Shown one piece after another: positions 11,876-22,829 of a stretch of DNA of 51,285 bases (its first letter is position 1; each line of letters starts with the position of its first letter). The position numbers and the translations under genes are program-made. This DNA is from Larix sibirica. Lineage: Eukaryota > Streptophyta > Pinopsida > Pinales > Pinaceae. The notes under the pieces were generated by a model. It saw only the letters and a program-made list of their open reading frames with translations. It was not told where the DNA came from and made no database searches. Location of the stretch: the NCBI GenBank assembly GCA_004151065.3, contig NWUY0304081716.1, forward strand, positions 1 to 51,285, given 5' to 3'.

Positions 11876-13145
11876 TTGTAATATCCTGAATTATTACACC
11901 TCGAAATTGATTTCAGTTTTATTTGTTAGACAGTTGAACATTTTGCTTAAATTATTCAAATACATTTTTATCTTGTGAAAAATTTTCCTGAGCAAACTTG
12001 AAGTTAAGAGGGGGTCATGGACTCTATGGGGTTAGGATCTTCATTACATATATGACTTAGTGAACTTAAAACTTTAGAAAACTAAAAGATAAATGATTAA
12101 TGAGAAAAACCCTAACCGAATGGATAGGTGGAACCTTCCTAGAAACCCTAAAGGAACAATTGATAGAAATAGAACTTCATCTATACTAAAGGAAAAAAGA
12201 AATGAAAAAAGGACATGTAGAAAAAGAGAGGATTCAACATACACCATTATCCAACAAAATCCAAGAAAGGGAGAGGACATCAAAATTAAGATAGGAAAGT
12301 ATCTTGATATCATGACATATTTTGGTATCTGTGCTAGCAGATGACTAGTTGTCCAAGTTCAATATGGTTTTTAAATATTTATGGCAATAGATTAAAAAGG
12401 GCATTGGATGTGCTTAGACAAGAGGGTTGTCTGTGTTCATTGTTTGGTAGGAGGACCGCTTATCAATGTTGAACCATTAAAGGTTGGTAATGTTTTCTTC
12501 GACGATGTAACAAAAAACGTAGATTCCTTGGATATTTCTGGCGTAAGTACCCAAGAGATGCGAGGTGGGGATTTGGATGGGTGTGTTTCTAGTTATAAAG
12601 ACTTGAGATTAAAGGTTGACAAAAAATTGACATTGAGCACCTAGTCCTAGAGAGACCACGACTCAGCTTGGGGGTGATTGATAGCAAACATAGAGTTTAT
12701 TTGTCTCTATCAATCTATGGTTGGGAGGTTCGGGACCTTGTCCAATGGATTTATCAGAAAGATTGGATATTGTGAATAATAGATAAGTACCTTTAAATTG
12801 TTTTATTTGTTATATTTTTTTACTAGTTATGAATTAATCGTACATATACATTTATATGTTTGTCCTTTATAATTATCTGTGGACAAAAACTAAATTTTAA
12901 GCGGGTTAGTATTGAGAAGAAGGAATTATTAATTTATTCTACTAATATGGTAACACTTTTAATATTGGAAATAATGTATTTATGTGTGTGTGTGTTTTGC
13001 ATAATGTATAATGGAATATATCTCTTACTTATGAATACTTCTATCTCAACTTGTTCAATTAGTAGTATAGATAGTTGCATTGATTATTATGTATTTCTAA
13101 CAATAAACATAACTAAAAGTTGTTACGATTATGAAAGTGAATCCT

Positions 13146-13233
13146 GAAGAATAGATAATTACGGGAAAGTGTCCTGGATTATTTATAGATGAAGAATAGA
13201 TAATTACCTGAAAGTATCCTGGATTATTATAAA
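13146..13233. repeat. 45-bp tandem duplication
   Basis: Copies at 13,146-13,190 and 13,191-13,233 share GAAGAATAGATAATTAC and TCCTGGATTATT with three substitutions and a 1-base indel between them. Confidence 0.85.
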
Positions 13234-13570
13234 GAAAAATGTAGTAAATTTATGAGAGCATTCATAATACTATGAACAAAAAGAAAAACAAGAAATATAT
13301 TTTATACAAACTCTTGATCGCATATGTTACTCTTAAAATCAACGTTACAATAGAATATTAAGACCTTTGAGGGTTTTTATTATTCAATAGATATAAATAA
13401 ATTTGATTAAATAGTATTAGGTAGTGCTTAATATACATATAGGTTGGGGTTTTCTTTAAGAAAGAAAAATATTGTAGCATTTCAATATTCAAGATTTTGC
13501 ATATCGTATTCAATAGAATGCATATTGTATTCAAGAGAAGGGGTAATACCAAACCTTTTTTCTTCCTATC

Positions 13571-13801
13571 AATTTATCTGGCACATTAAAATAATTCAAC
13601 GTTTGGAAGCAAAAACGATTATATATATATATATTCCATGATCAAATGTATATATATCTACATAACTAAATATAGATAATGAAAAATTTATCTGGCACAT
13701 TAAAATAATTCAAGGTTTGGAAGCAAAAACAATTATACACATATATATATTGCATGATCAAATGTATATATATCCACATAACCAAATATGGATAATGAAA
13801 A
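13571..13801. repeat. About 115-bp tandem duplication with internal AT microsatellite
   Basis: Copies at 13,571-13,684 and 13,685-13,801 both begin AATTTATCTGGCACATT and end GATAATGAAAA. They differ at about ten sites, mostly in the ATATAT stretch. The shared middle contains CATGATCAAATGTATATATA. Confidence 0.9.
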
Positions 13802-14383
13802 GTTATGGGCTTTTGGAAATGCAAAAGCTAATATTCAGTAATAGGCTTAAAGCAACCTATTCGAAATAGAAAGGAAAACTCAATGAGAATCTGTTATAGT
13901 TTTAAACAAAGGAAATGAAATCCATGAATTATCGTTGAGGGGAATTTAGTCTACCAACTATGGATTTTCAAGAAGTGACTCTATTTGGCATAGACTCTAG
14001 TTTTTTTAGGTGGTGGTATGAATTTTATACTTGGTTATACATTTAGCATTCTTATTCAATTCTTTTGTCTTTGTCATGGTAAGTTTTGAGCCAAAGTTTT
14101 TGAAAAGCTTTCTATCATAAAACATAGTACATTTAGTTCGAGATATCACTTCAGTCGATCCAATACAGAAGGTTGATTTGATTGTTACTCGACAAGATTT
14201 TAGTGACTATTGTTGCATGAAGAAAATAGGTTTTGCGTTGCTCAATTTCTTGAGCACAAGAAATAGTTCCCTCGTAGATGATGTTAATGTAAAGTTTTGA
14301 AATTTACCCCATTCACCGGTTGAACAAAAATAACTAGTGTTACAGTATACAACCATGGTAGAAGGCTCCATAATATTTGATTT

Positions 14384-14816
14384 TGTACTTTTTGCAAGTC
14401 TGTAGGGCATGACGATAAGCACTGTAGAGCTTATGACTTTATGAAGGAAAGAACAGCTGATGCATAAAGAATGCAGGGAGAAGCACAGAATGGGGAAGGG
14501 AGTGCGCAGTTTAATAACCAAGCAGGTGGCTACAATCAGGGACGAGGAGGATTCAGAGGACGAGGAAGAGGAGGATTCAGAGGACGAGGAAGAGGAGGAT
14601 TTGGTCGAGGAAGAGGGGGTTAGGTACGAACCCGCTCGACCGTATGGGAGAGGACATATTATCTGTTATAATTGTGGTCAGCCTGGTCATTTAGCTAGAG
14701 ATTGTCAGAATCCTTGCTTTATATGTGGGTATTTTAATGTTTTTGATCACCCTATTCAAGACTGTCCAAAACTGATGGCCAAAATGCAGGAGAAGATAAA
14801 CCAGAATGGAAACTAG
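14384..14816 (+). pseudogene. gag nucleocapsid region (three zinc knuckles, RGG stretch)
   Basis: The nucleocapsid part of Gag binds and packages the element's RNA. The first knuckle, CTFCKSVGHDDKHC (14,384-14,425 region, CX2CX4HX4C), is followed in the same frame by [12 protein letters not shown], a TAA stop, and then GGFRGRGR-type repeats up to about 14,622. The frame then shifts, and the second knuckle [14 protein letters not shown] (14,664-14,705) and a longer-spaced third, CX2CX7HX4C (from about 14,715), follow in the frame open from 14,460 to 14,816. The acidic [10 protein letters not shown] reading of 14,540-14,600 is only the wrong-frame view of the RGG repeats. Confidence 0.82.
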
Positions 14817-15209
14817 AATGTACATAAGATATCTGCAGAAAGGATACCAGAACAGCCTAAGGTCGCAGTAGTTACACGGGGAGGAGCTGCGACGGGGGAT
14901 GACATAATTACTTTAGGAAGGCAGCAAGAGGATGCTTGGATCAGGAAAGCAGTAGGTCGGGCACCAGCATTTAATCCTCAAAAGGAGAAGGATACCTACC
15001 TTGAAGCAGGAAGATAATTTGCAGACCCTGGAGCTTCGGCATCCAGAACTCCAGTGCATGGTCATATTCCTGTATATGACATGCCTCCTCTGTTTTATCT
15101 TACAGAGTCCAAGAGACTAGCAAGCAAGGTAAGTACTCTGAAGACTCTCTTACAGAGCTGTATGACTTTATTAAGAGATGAAAGGGCACTAGGATAATTA
15201 CATAACCTT

Positions 15210-15647
15210 TTGGAGCAGTTAGATAAAAAGAAAGTAGAGCCTGTCGCAGATAGGACTATTAATCAGTTACAGCATAGAAAGAGAACAGGACGGGAACTGC
15301 GACTAAGTGCACAAATTGGAAACTACGACATGGACTATATCATTCTGGATCTAGGCTCAGATGTTAATGTACTCACTAAGCAGACATGGGAGCAGATGGG
15401 GAAGCCTATACTGGTATGGTCACCGGTTCAGTTAAGGCTAGCTAATCAGCAGAAAATTGTTACCTTTGGCAGACTAGTAGGAATAACTGTTGATGTGGAG
15501 GGGGTGTGCACTACCGCAGACTTTGAAGTTATTGAGATTCTAGATGAATCCAACCCCTATCCAGCACTACTTGGGATTGAATGGGCCTTTTATAATAAGG
15601 CTATCATTAATATGAAAAAGAGATATATGACATTTGAGGATGGATAA
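15210..15647 (+). pseudogene. gypsy aspartic protease
   Basis: A 145-codon open frame contains the retroviral-type protease that cleaves the polyprotein. The active-site block is DLGSDVNVL (DLGS at 15,348-15,359), preceded by the YIIL strand. The second half has the LLGIEW block (about 15,572-15,590), matching the family's 'LLGR.W/LG..WL' position. The same frame reads upstream through 14,821-15,206 with stops near 15,016 and 15,196, and downstream it ends at TAA 15,645. Confidence 0.82.
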
Positions 15648-15766
15648 ATCAGAGTGATTGCACCTTTGGACCCTGCATAAGGTAGAAGATATGTAAAACC
15701 TGTTAGAGAAGAATATGGTGGTCAAGAATTAGAAAATATATACAAGATTACTTCGAGACAGGATGA

Positions 15767-16415
15767 CTACATCAATCCTACAGCAGATGGTACTTTAAGC
15801 TGGAGAAGTATTAGTTCTTGCACCTCAGATTCAGAAGAGGGATTGGAGAACTGGCAGAATAGGATGCATGAGGTATCTATGAGGAGGTGTGCTCGAGTTA
15901 CCAAATCACTGCGCTGGATTGGGACTGAGGTATGTGATTTACCAATTTGTGATGGAGTAAAGGACTTAGAAACTTTTATCTCAAAGTTTGAAGTACGAGT
16001 GCCAGAGCAGCAGATACTATTAGCATTGGAAGTAGCGCTTAAAGCTACTCCAGCAAGATGGTGGGTAACCCATAAATAAAATATAGTAGACTGGTCGCAG
16101 TGTAAAAGACTGTTGCAAATTAGATTCACTTAAGAAAGTAAGTATGTTTCAGTTACCTATAATGGATTAACTTGCCCTGTGAAACATTTAATGGCATGCG
16201 CTGCTATATGGAGTTCTGTGCCTGAGCAAGAATGGGTGCATATGTTTGTTCATACTTTGGACACAGTCCCTAAGAACTGGTATACAGCATTAGAACTGCG
16301 ATGCGGAACATAAAATTGGAAGGAAATGACAGATAAGTTTCAAGCTACTTTCAGTTTTTAAGATGAACATCCTACTGTCGATGCAGCTCTGCGAATCATT
16401 AAGGAGAATATTTTT
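15767..16415 (+). pseudogene. Two gag-like domains located between protease and RT
   Basis: The frame continues from the protease. The first unit reads KDLETFISKFE, LALEVALKATPARWW and then DWSQCKRLLQIRF, the pattern of a retrotransposon Gag capsid domain (a tryptophan-rich centre followed by a helical 'L..RF'). A second unit reads EWVHMFVHTLDTVPKNWY, NWKEMTDKFQATF and AALRIIKENIF, the same layout. Stops fall at about 16,077, 16,130, 16,310 and 16,360. Gag normally precedes protease, so this order is unusual for Ty3/gypsy. Because one frame carries it without a break in similarity, it looks like the family's own architecture, not a local rearrangement. Confidence 0.6.
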
Positions 16416-17343
16416 ATGGAAGTACCAGAACCCCATCATACTAGGTCGGATTGGGCTACGACACTAGAACAGGCATTAGAGTGCTACAATATAACAGAGG
16501 ACGAGGAGGATAACCCAAGAGACATTGACATTCCAGAAACAGAAGGATATCGTGCAGTAGAGGGACCTGAGTTAGAATCTGCTGATATTACACAGCCGTT
16601 GAAGACAAGAAAGGTAAATATTGGTTCAGAAGAGAATCCAGAGTTTGCCACTATTGGGGATTACTGGGATGAAGAAACAGTAGGGAAGATTACTGAATTA
16701 CTACATGAGTACCAAGATTTGTTTCCTACGAAATTCAAAAAGATGAAGGGGATTGCAGGAGATTTAGGATAAATGAAAATTCCCTTGAAGCCTGGTGCGA
16801 AGCCTGTTAAGCAGAGACCGTACAGATGGAATCCCAGGTACAAAGAGAAAGTGAAAGCTTCAATTTATAGGATGCTGGATGCAGGAATCATCGAACCTAT
16901 TGAAGAATCAGAGTGGATTAGTCCTATGGTAGTACAGGATAAGAAGACTGGAGACATCAGGATTTGTGTTGACCTGAGGAAGCTGAATGATGCCTGTTTA
17001 CATGACCCTTTCCCTACTCCCTTTACAGATGAGGTACTTTATAATGTTGGAACACAAGAAGTTTATTCATTCACTGATGGATTTTCAGGTTATCATCAGA
17101 TTCTAATTGCTAAGGAAGATCGACACAAGACTACCTTTGCGACAGAATGGGGTTGTTATCAGTATACAGTGATGCCCTTCGGATTTCAGAATGCCCCTGC
17201 CATATTTTATAGAGTGGTTGTAGCAGCATTCAAATAATTTCTTCATAAGTTCCTAGAAGTATACTTTGATGATTGGACTGTATTTGGGCTTTTCAAACAG
17301 CATATTGAGAGTTTAAGGCTTATGTTGGATAAATATAGGCAGT
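16416..17343 (+). pseudogene. gypsy reverse transcriptase
   Basis: The enzyme copies element RNA into DNA. An acidic linker (16,416-16,772) ends in ITELLHEYQDLFPTKF, the usual lead-in to gypsy RT, then a TAA. RT follows in the same frame: KPVKQRPYRWNP, MLDAGIIEP, ISPMVVQDKKTG, RICVDLRKLN, SFTDGFSGYHQ (first catalytic Asp), TTFATEWG, VMPFGFQNAP, and the YFDD box at 17,262-17,273. Stops occur at 16,770 and 17,235. A 16-bp tandem duplication at 17,329-17,360 throws the remaining RT out of frame. Confidence 0.88.
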
Positions 17344-17360
17344 AATAAATATAGGCAGTA
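17329..17360 (+). repeat. Perfect 16-bp tandem duplication inside RT
   Basis: ATAAATATAGGCAGTA occurs twice back to back (17,329-17,344 and 17,345-17,360). Sixteen is not a multiple of three, and the coding frame changes by exactly +1 across it. Confidence 0.95.
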
Positions 17361-17868
17361 TCAGATTTCTTTCAATTTGAAGAAATGCATTTTTTGTGCA
17401 CCCTTTGGTATACTGTTGGTACATGTGGTATCTAAGCAGGGTTTACTTATGGATCCTGCCAAAATAGCTATTATTGTAAACTTACCACCCCCTACATCAG
17501 TGCGACAGTTGAAAGCAACACTAGGACATACAGGGTATTATAGGAAGTTCCTTAAAGGATATGCACAGATTACGGCACCTATGGATAAGTTGCTGAAGAA
17601 GGACACTAAGTTCCAATGGAATGAAGAATGCCAGCAGAGCTTAGATACACTAAAGGAGAAGATGGTAACTGCGCCAATTCTGGTTTTTCCAGATTGGAAG
17701 AAGGAATTTCATGTGCATGTTGATACTTCATCCATTGCTTTGGGAGCAGTTTTAGCACAGCCTGGAGAAGGAGACATAGATAATCCCATTGCATTTGCAA
17801 GTAGGAAGTTATCAGCAGCTAAAAGGAATTACACTATGACAGAAAGGGAAGGTTTAGCCCTGCAGTAA
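17345..17868 (+). pseudogene. gypsy RT thumb and RNase H start, truncated
   Basis: The frame continues the previous RT after the 16-bp duplication. KKCIFCAPFGILL and TLGHTGYYRKFLKGYAQI are the connection between RT and RNase H; FHVHVDTSS holds the first RNase H Asp, and RKLSAAKRNYTMTEREGLAL holds the catalytic Glu. RNase H removes RNA from the RNA:DNA hybrid. The frame ends at TAA 17,866-17,868, about where the family would continue YALQKF. Everything beyond is different sequence, so about two thirds of RNase H and all of integrase are gone. Confidence 0.86.
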
Positions 17869-19236
17869 TTTTTCCCCCATCTGGGGTAAAGAACTCGCTT
17901 TTCTCTATAGGAAAAGAAATTCTTTAAGGCATTTCAGGTTATTCCTTCCTTACCATCCAATCAGGCGGGTGGAAAGATAATGAGGCTTAGGCGAAGCGGG
18001 TGGGTCGATATTGGTAACAGTTAAGAGGCTAGTAGGCAGAGTACTAGCAAAAGTCTAAGCGTGTCCCAACCAAGTAAGTCTGCTAATGGCTTTTCACTAG
18101 CCAATTGCCACTCGAGACTAGGTCAGATAGGTTTGACCGTTCTTTACGATTCATACGGCACGAGGAACAGGATACAGAATATGGGCCCACCAAACGGAGT
18201 ATCCATCAATCATTCCTATCTTTATGGAAATTACATATATAAGGACTTAAAATGGATGAGTTAGCGTGGTATTCCTCATCAACGTAAGGCCAATGTATGG
18301 CTACTGTGGTTCTGTGTTTTGAGACCACTTCCTTCCGGTCGTGCTGCTTGAAGCACTCTTCACGGAACCTCTATTCATCTATGGCTCTTGCTTCCATTAG
18401 CGCATAGACAGAGTTTTACAAGCGTATGTTCCTCTAAAGATAGTATAGGCATGACAACCTTTCTTTTTTCCTCTTGACCAGTACTTTGTTAAAGTCGAAC
18501 TGGATGGCCTTATATGCGATCTCTTGGATTAACAGTATGTCTGGGACATGCTTTGCAAGGTGTGAAGTGCTTTCGTTTCCTCATATATTCTGATGTAGGT
18601 TTCCTTTTTTTATATTTACTAGTCTCCCATGGTGTCCCCGCCGATCCAGCCAGCTGTTATAACAAGAGCGGGACCAGAGCTAGTAAGGTAGTACCAGGTA
18701 TTCCCTAGTTCTGAATCTTCGGATCTAACTTTTGTCTATTTCACAATATATACTAAATATAAATCTGTCAAAAGTAACTAAATCCATAACTAAATCCCTC
18801 CCTGGGCGGTGGGTTCAGCAGGGCATGGAGCCTAGCAAGGGTTATTTGGCTTATCGTTCAGCAGGTTCCTACGTGAATTCAGCAGTAAAAGTCCTTAATT
18901 CCGGGGTATTCGGCTATTGTGAGTTGGGTGCTTACCGAGATCCATCCCCGCTGGCGGCAAATACTAAATATTCTAGGGTGGTCCCCCTGCCTTTTCCTCT
19001 AAGGTGTGTTAGCGTAAAAAGAAATTACCTTTAGCTCAGTTCAAAGATGCTGGCTCCCACGCCCCTAAGATTGTTCGGATAAACCTTTAAAGGCTTGTTC
19101 GACGTAGGAGGACAAGGGGCGATTATTAGAGAATTGACTCTATAACTCCGGGATAACCTTATAGCTGCAATGGGAAATAAGGGTACTTTCCTTGGGCTGA
19201 TGTCACCCGGACCTCGTTCTAGTTGTTGCGCCGGTA
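17869..19236. other. Mitochondrial-like DNA, no gene recognised
   Basis: Composition shifts to about 45% GC. A few open frames (for example 18,061-18,264 and 18,732-19,034) have no family signature. I looked for group II intron domain V, rRNA and tRNA signals and saw none that held. It could be intron, pseudogene or spacer of a plant mitochondrial genome. Confidence 0.4.
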
Positions 19237-19253
19237 NNNNNNNNNNNNNNNNN
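19237..19253. other. Assembly gap, 17 N
   Basis: The run of 17 N is directly followed by a truncated Bpu-like copy and a complete one, so the assembler probably failed on a tandem array of this short element. The true gap length is unknown. Confidence 0.95.
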
Positions 19254-19314
19254 CCCTCCCTTTGGTCAAGCAAGCCTTTCCTTGCCCTCCCTTTGGTCAA
19301 GCAAGCCTTTCCTT
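19254..19314 (-). repeat. Bpu-like elements, tandem, at least two copies
   Basis: The complete copy is 19,280-19,314, 35 bp, with CCTT at both ends. The copy before it (19,254-19,283) is cut by the gap. They lie head to tail and share one CCTT. The core on the minus strand is GCTTGCTTGACCAAAGGGAG. Bpu elements are published from Cycas mitochondrial DNA as about 36-bp units with AAGG direct terminal repeats; identity here rests on that length, those ends and the core, not on a database match. Confidence 0.7.
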
Positions 19315-19560
19315 ATGGGGGGATTAAAATAAAACCAGCCCCTGCACCCTCTCTGGAAGCAGCACCATGAAAATAGAATTGACATAATTTTGATTTTGAC
19401 ACATTGTTATTAGGAAGGGGAGAGGTTTCTTCTGCATCTACACTTGGTTCAGCTCCTTCTTTTATAGCCAGAATACAACAACCCATATTTTCATCAGCTA
19501 CATAAATGGTCAAATTTTTAGGACTATTCTTATCACTGATCACATAAGCAAATTTTGATT
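19315..19560 (-). pseudogene. gypsy RNase H fragment
   Basis: The minus-strand frame ends FYFHGAASREGAGAGFILI, the start of a plant Ty3/gypsy RNase H domain ('..FDGA..EGAGAG..LI'), with His where the catalytic Asp would stand. Upstream text (YVADENMGCCILAIKEGAEP) fits the spacer before this domain. The frame meets the Bpu-like array at 19,314, and beyond the assembly gap no RNase H text continues. The other three gypsy remnants in the window are on the plus strand. Confidence 0.7.
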
Positions 19561-22399
19561 CCTAGGCGTTGAGGAGAGGGCTCGGATACAACACAACAAC
19601 CTTAAGGCAAATGCTAGGACTTCTCGCAAATTCAGGATACCTCCTACCACCAAATAAATATAGAGAGGAAAAAGAGCAATTTTATTAATGAAAATGGATT
19701 TTCTTATTAATGAACTATACCCTTTTACAACGTTTCTCTCTGATAGACAAGCATAGCTGATAGCCGCTAGTCGATCCAAGAGTAGATCCACTCGATCCAG
19801 GTGTTTATGTCTTCTTGTCTGTTTGGGAACCGATTGATTCTATTGTATGTTTGGGAATCGATGCCTTCTTGTAATAGCCTATATGTTTGCTTTTATGCCA
19901 CTGCCCCATGTTCCCACCGGAAGAGATAGATAAGTCCACCGTTACATACAGACCCGAGAAAAAAAGCCATATCACGATTTAACGCTACAGAACAATGGAA
20001 TGTTCCTACCTCGATTAGATGACATGACGATGCATCACTTATGATGCACCTGTTTAGGAGCAGAGTTGAGTCCAATCGATGTTTAGGAGCAGAGAGAGTC
20101 CAATCGATGATTTCTTTTAAGGAGCTGGATAATGAGTCTTATGCCTTTAGCCCGTCACCATGAATACTGATACTTTCAACTTGAACCTTCCAGAAGCCGG
20201 ATGCCTTTGCCTTTTGCCAAGTCCCACAGATACCGGCCTTACCCTTTTGCCAGTTGATATAATACAACATGCTGTTACTTACATTGATTCAGCATTTGAA
20301 GAGCTGATTCCAATTGATTATTTTTAGTAGCGGAGGACCATTTATATTGGATTTTTAGGAGCTGGATGATATGAGGAGTCTTCCGCCCACCGGGAGTCCT
20401 ATCCCAACCATGGGTATTCTGCCGGGAGTTGCCCACCAGGAGATTAGGAAGGAGAGCTGCGAGATGGGGCCAGCCTTTATTGATTCGATCAATTGACAGT
20501 TTAGAGGGGCCACAGGTAGGGATGCCATATAGATTTATTGCGGGCTCCGAGAAATGAACAAGTAAAGTCGTATGAGGGAGGTCACCGAGTCTACGAACCT
20601 TAATAATGGCATGATGTGTTTCCTACGAGCCTAGAGCTTAAGCTAGTGATGTTGCCGATGTAAACAAGTTGTGTTTGTGTGAGGGGAAAAAGCTCACCTG
20701 ACGGTAGGAGGGTGAGGTGCACTGATTAACAAAATAAACGATACTACCTGGCATTATGTGTTACCAATGCAAAGGGTCACGGCTCTTATTACCGGTAAGG
20801 TAACAACTTAAACTAGCTTCTCTTACTCATCCATCAACAATACATACTACTACTTGTAAACCTCAGCTACCCTATGCCTTGGTAGGAACCGGCGCCCTGC
20901 CTTTGGAATAGCCTTTTGAAGCTATGCCTCTGATCTCATCCTTGGAAAAAAGATCCTGAAACTATGCCATACTGGCTGGGAATATACTTTGAAACATATG
21001 CATCAGATATTCTTGCCCTTGGAAGGAAACTCATCAACTTTATCCTTGGGCACCTTCCTGAAACTATTAAAATACTTTCGCCTTATATCTAACCTACTGC
21101 CTTTGCTCTGGTTGAAATAGCCCCTTTAAATAAATAGCCTTGGCGAAATAGCCTGGTTTAAAGAGGAGGAGCCCTGTTTAAATAGTAAATAGCTTGGTTA
21201 CAAAAATATGGTTCAATACGATGATCTTGCTGATGGATGATTATTGCTATTGCTTGCCGAGACACTGGTTCTGATAGAGAACTTGGTGTTCCATATAAAC
21301 TCCCCCGGTAGTTAGAGAAACAACTCCCCACATAACGCCCCGCATCCATCATACATGCTTTCTGTTACATATGCATTCTGTATGCCTTCAGTTCAAGCCG
21401 TGCCAACATCACTTACGTATCATTCAACAATTTTCGCCCACACCTAACACCTATCAGACCCAGCACACCTAACATATCTTGCTTTAAAACAAATATAGTT
21501 ACTAGTTAAGGGGGTTGGGGTAAGGATGGCGTCGATTGAGGCTTCTTAGAAAGGGCTTTATTCTTCCGGGAAGATAATATCACAGTGAACAACAGCGGCT
21601 ATGTGCAGTGGGTGAACGGCTTCAGTTAATCTTCAATGTGCTTTGAACAAACAGCTTGTTTGAATCTTATATGGGTGAATGGCTTATGTGAAACCTATCT
21701 GTGTGAATGGATTATGTGGGCTTTTATGTTGACAACTTTCTGTGTGCTGTGAACGGCTTCTTCGTGCATGCAGTGATTAGCTGAACATTTCTTAGTGGAG
21801 CTGCTGGGTCAGGGGCTGGGCTCCCGGGCTGCTCCATATAAACAACAAGGTGGCGAGTAAATTAGATATAATTGCATATCTAAGTTTCAATCCATAATAA
21901 GAACAAGTGCATAGACAAAGGCTAGTCTCTTTGTGCCTGTAACCACAGCTAATAAATAGTTCTTTATGTACAACCTCACTTACTCTACAGACAAGCAGTC
22001 TTTCAAGCTAGTGTAGTAATTATGAAACAAAGAATGGAGACTTTCCAGCTTGAATGGAACGTTAGGCTTTAGGGCACGGAACTAAAGGTTTCTTAGTTAG
22101 TACATGTGGACTTAATACAACATAAGATACTTGTTTCTACAAAACAAAAAGGAGACCGCGTATTTCAGTCTATAAGTGCCATTGTAGTTCCACCAATATA
22201 TGCTACAATATATGCTAATAGAACTCTGATTTCTGCCTTCTGAATATCTGTAGTTCCACAACAAGATGCTATGAGTCTAGAACTAGTATAGAATTAGCCG
22301 TTAGTGGTTCAACCTGTTCTATAAGCTGCTGAGCTAAGCATAGTTCAAACAATCTCTTGCCATTCTATGTCTGATGGACCAGGACAAGATCTATCAGAC
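19561..22399. other. Mitochondrial-like DNA with short degenerate repeats, no gene recognised
   Basis: Recurring words suggest old local duplications: GGAGCTGGAT.ATGAG (20,115 and 20,355), CCCACC.GGAG (20,385 and 20,435), CTGAAACTAT (20,955 and 21,049), and GCCTTTTG (20,205 to 20,925). Around 21,600-21,790 GTGAA(C/T)GG(C/A)TT recurs about five times. No open frame above about 85 codons and no RNA gene was seen. Confidence 0.4.
20051..20107 (+). repeat. 28-29 bp tandem duplication
   Basis: TGTTTAGGAGCAGAG followed by AGTCCAATCGA occurs at 20,051-20,079 and 20,080-20,107; the first copy has one extra base pattern (TTG versus AG) in the middle. Confidence 0.88.
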
Positions 22400-22794
22400 A
22401 GACCTATCTAGGTGGTAAATTTGCTTAATGAAAGGTGGCATATCCGTAATCACGAGCATGGATAACATTGATTTCAATTTGGGAAATAAAGGCATATCAA
22501 GATAAAGAGTATGAACGGACCCTATCCAGATGGTAAATTCAGGAAAGAGAAGGTGGCATCATATCCAGTAGTATATCCAACAGCAGATCCAGAAACTACT
22601 GACTTGTCTGGTAGTTCTTTCTCTACAGCTTAAGACTCTACCAAAGTGCATTAACGAGACTCTATTAAGTAAGAGGCTTTTTTCCATAGAACGAAACCGC
22701 TTGTCGTTGGCAGGCTTGGACTTTCTGCTAGTGTCCCATAGGGGTCCAGTAAGCGCTGACTCTTCCCGAAGCTCCAACAGAGAGAGTTAGTTCA

Positions 22795-22829
22795 CCTTGC
22801 CCTCCCTTTGGTCAAGCAAGCCTTTCCTT
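22795..22829 (-). repeat. Bpu-like element
   Basis: It is a complete 35-bp copy with CCTT at both ends, identical in sequence to the complete copy at 19,280. The two flanks differ from those of the other copies, so it inserted independently. Confidence 0.72.

Larger units (their letters stand above)
11876..14380. other. AT-rich stretch between the LTR element and the gypsy element, no gene supported
   Basis: Two tandem duplications occur here (13,146 and 13,571, listed separately). A 78-codon ATG frame at 12,408-12,644 has no recognisable motif and is followed by CAGCTTGGGGGTGATTGA at about 12,663, a sequence style often seen after the integrase of plant gypsy elements. The frame could therefore be the tail of another retroelement, but this is weak. 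The remainder shows stops in all frames and long A/T runs. I could not find the 5' LTR expected for the gypsy element downstream. Confidence 0.45.
14384..17868 (+). mobile_element. Ty3/gypsy-type retrotransposon, decayed and truncated, no LTRs in view
   Basis: A gag-pol region is readable over 3.5 kb in a few frames. In order it holds a CCHC knuckle, an RGG-type arginine-glycine stretch, two more zinc knuckles, aspartic protease, two gag-like helical stretches, RT with YFDD, and RNase H up to the TEREGLA block. Integrase is missing. Coding similarity stops at about 17,868, where a different base composition begins. About ten in-frame stops and at least two frameshifts make it non-functional. 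Most stops are TAA or TAG where CAA, CAG, GAA or GGA would fit. No LTR, primer-binding site or polypurine tract was found, so only an internal piece survives. Confidence 0.88.

Noticed and set aside
993-11880. Target-site duplication of the outer LTR element
   Set aside because: Flanking bases agcaa and ttgta do not match, and shifting the ends by a few bases did not yield a convincing pair.
14460-14640. Acidic [10 protein letters not shown] protein segment
   Set aside because: It is the wrong-frame reading of the gag [11 protein letters not shown] repeats; only the zinc-knuckle part of that frame is real.
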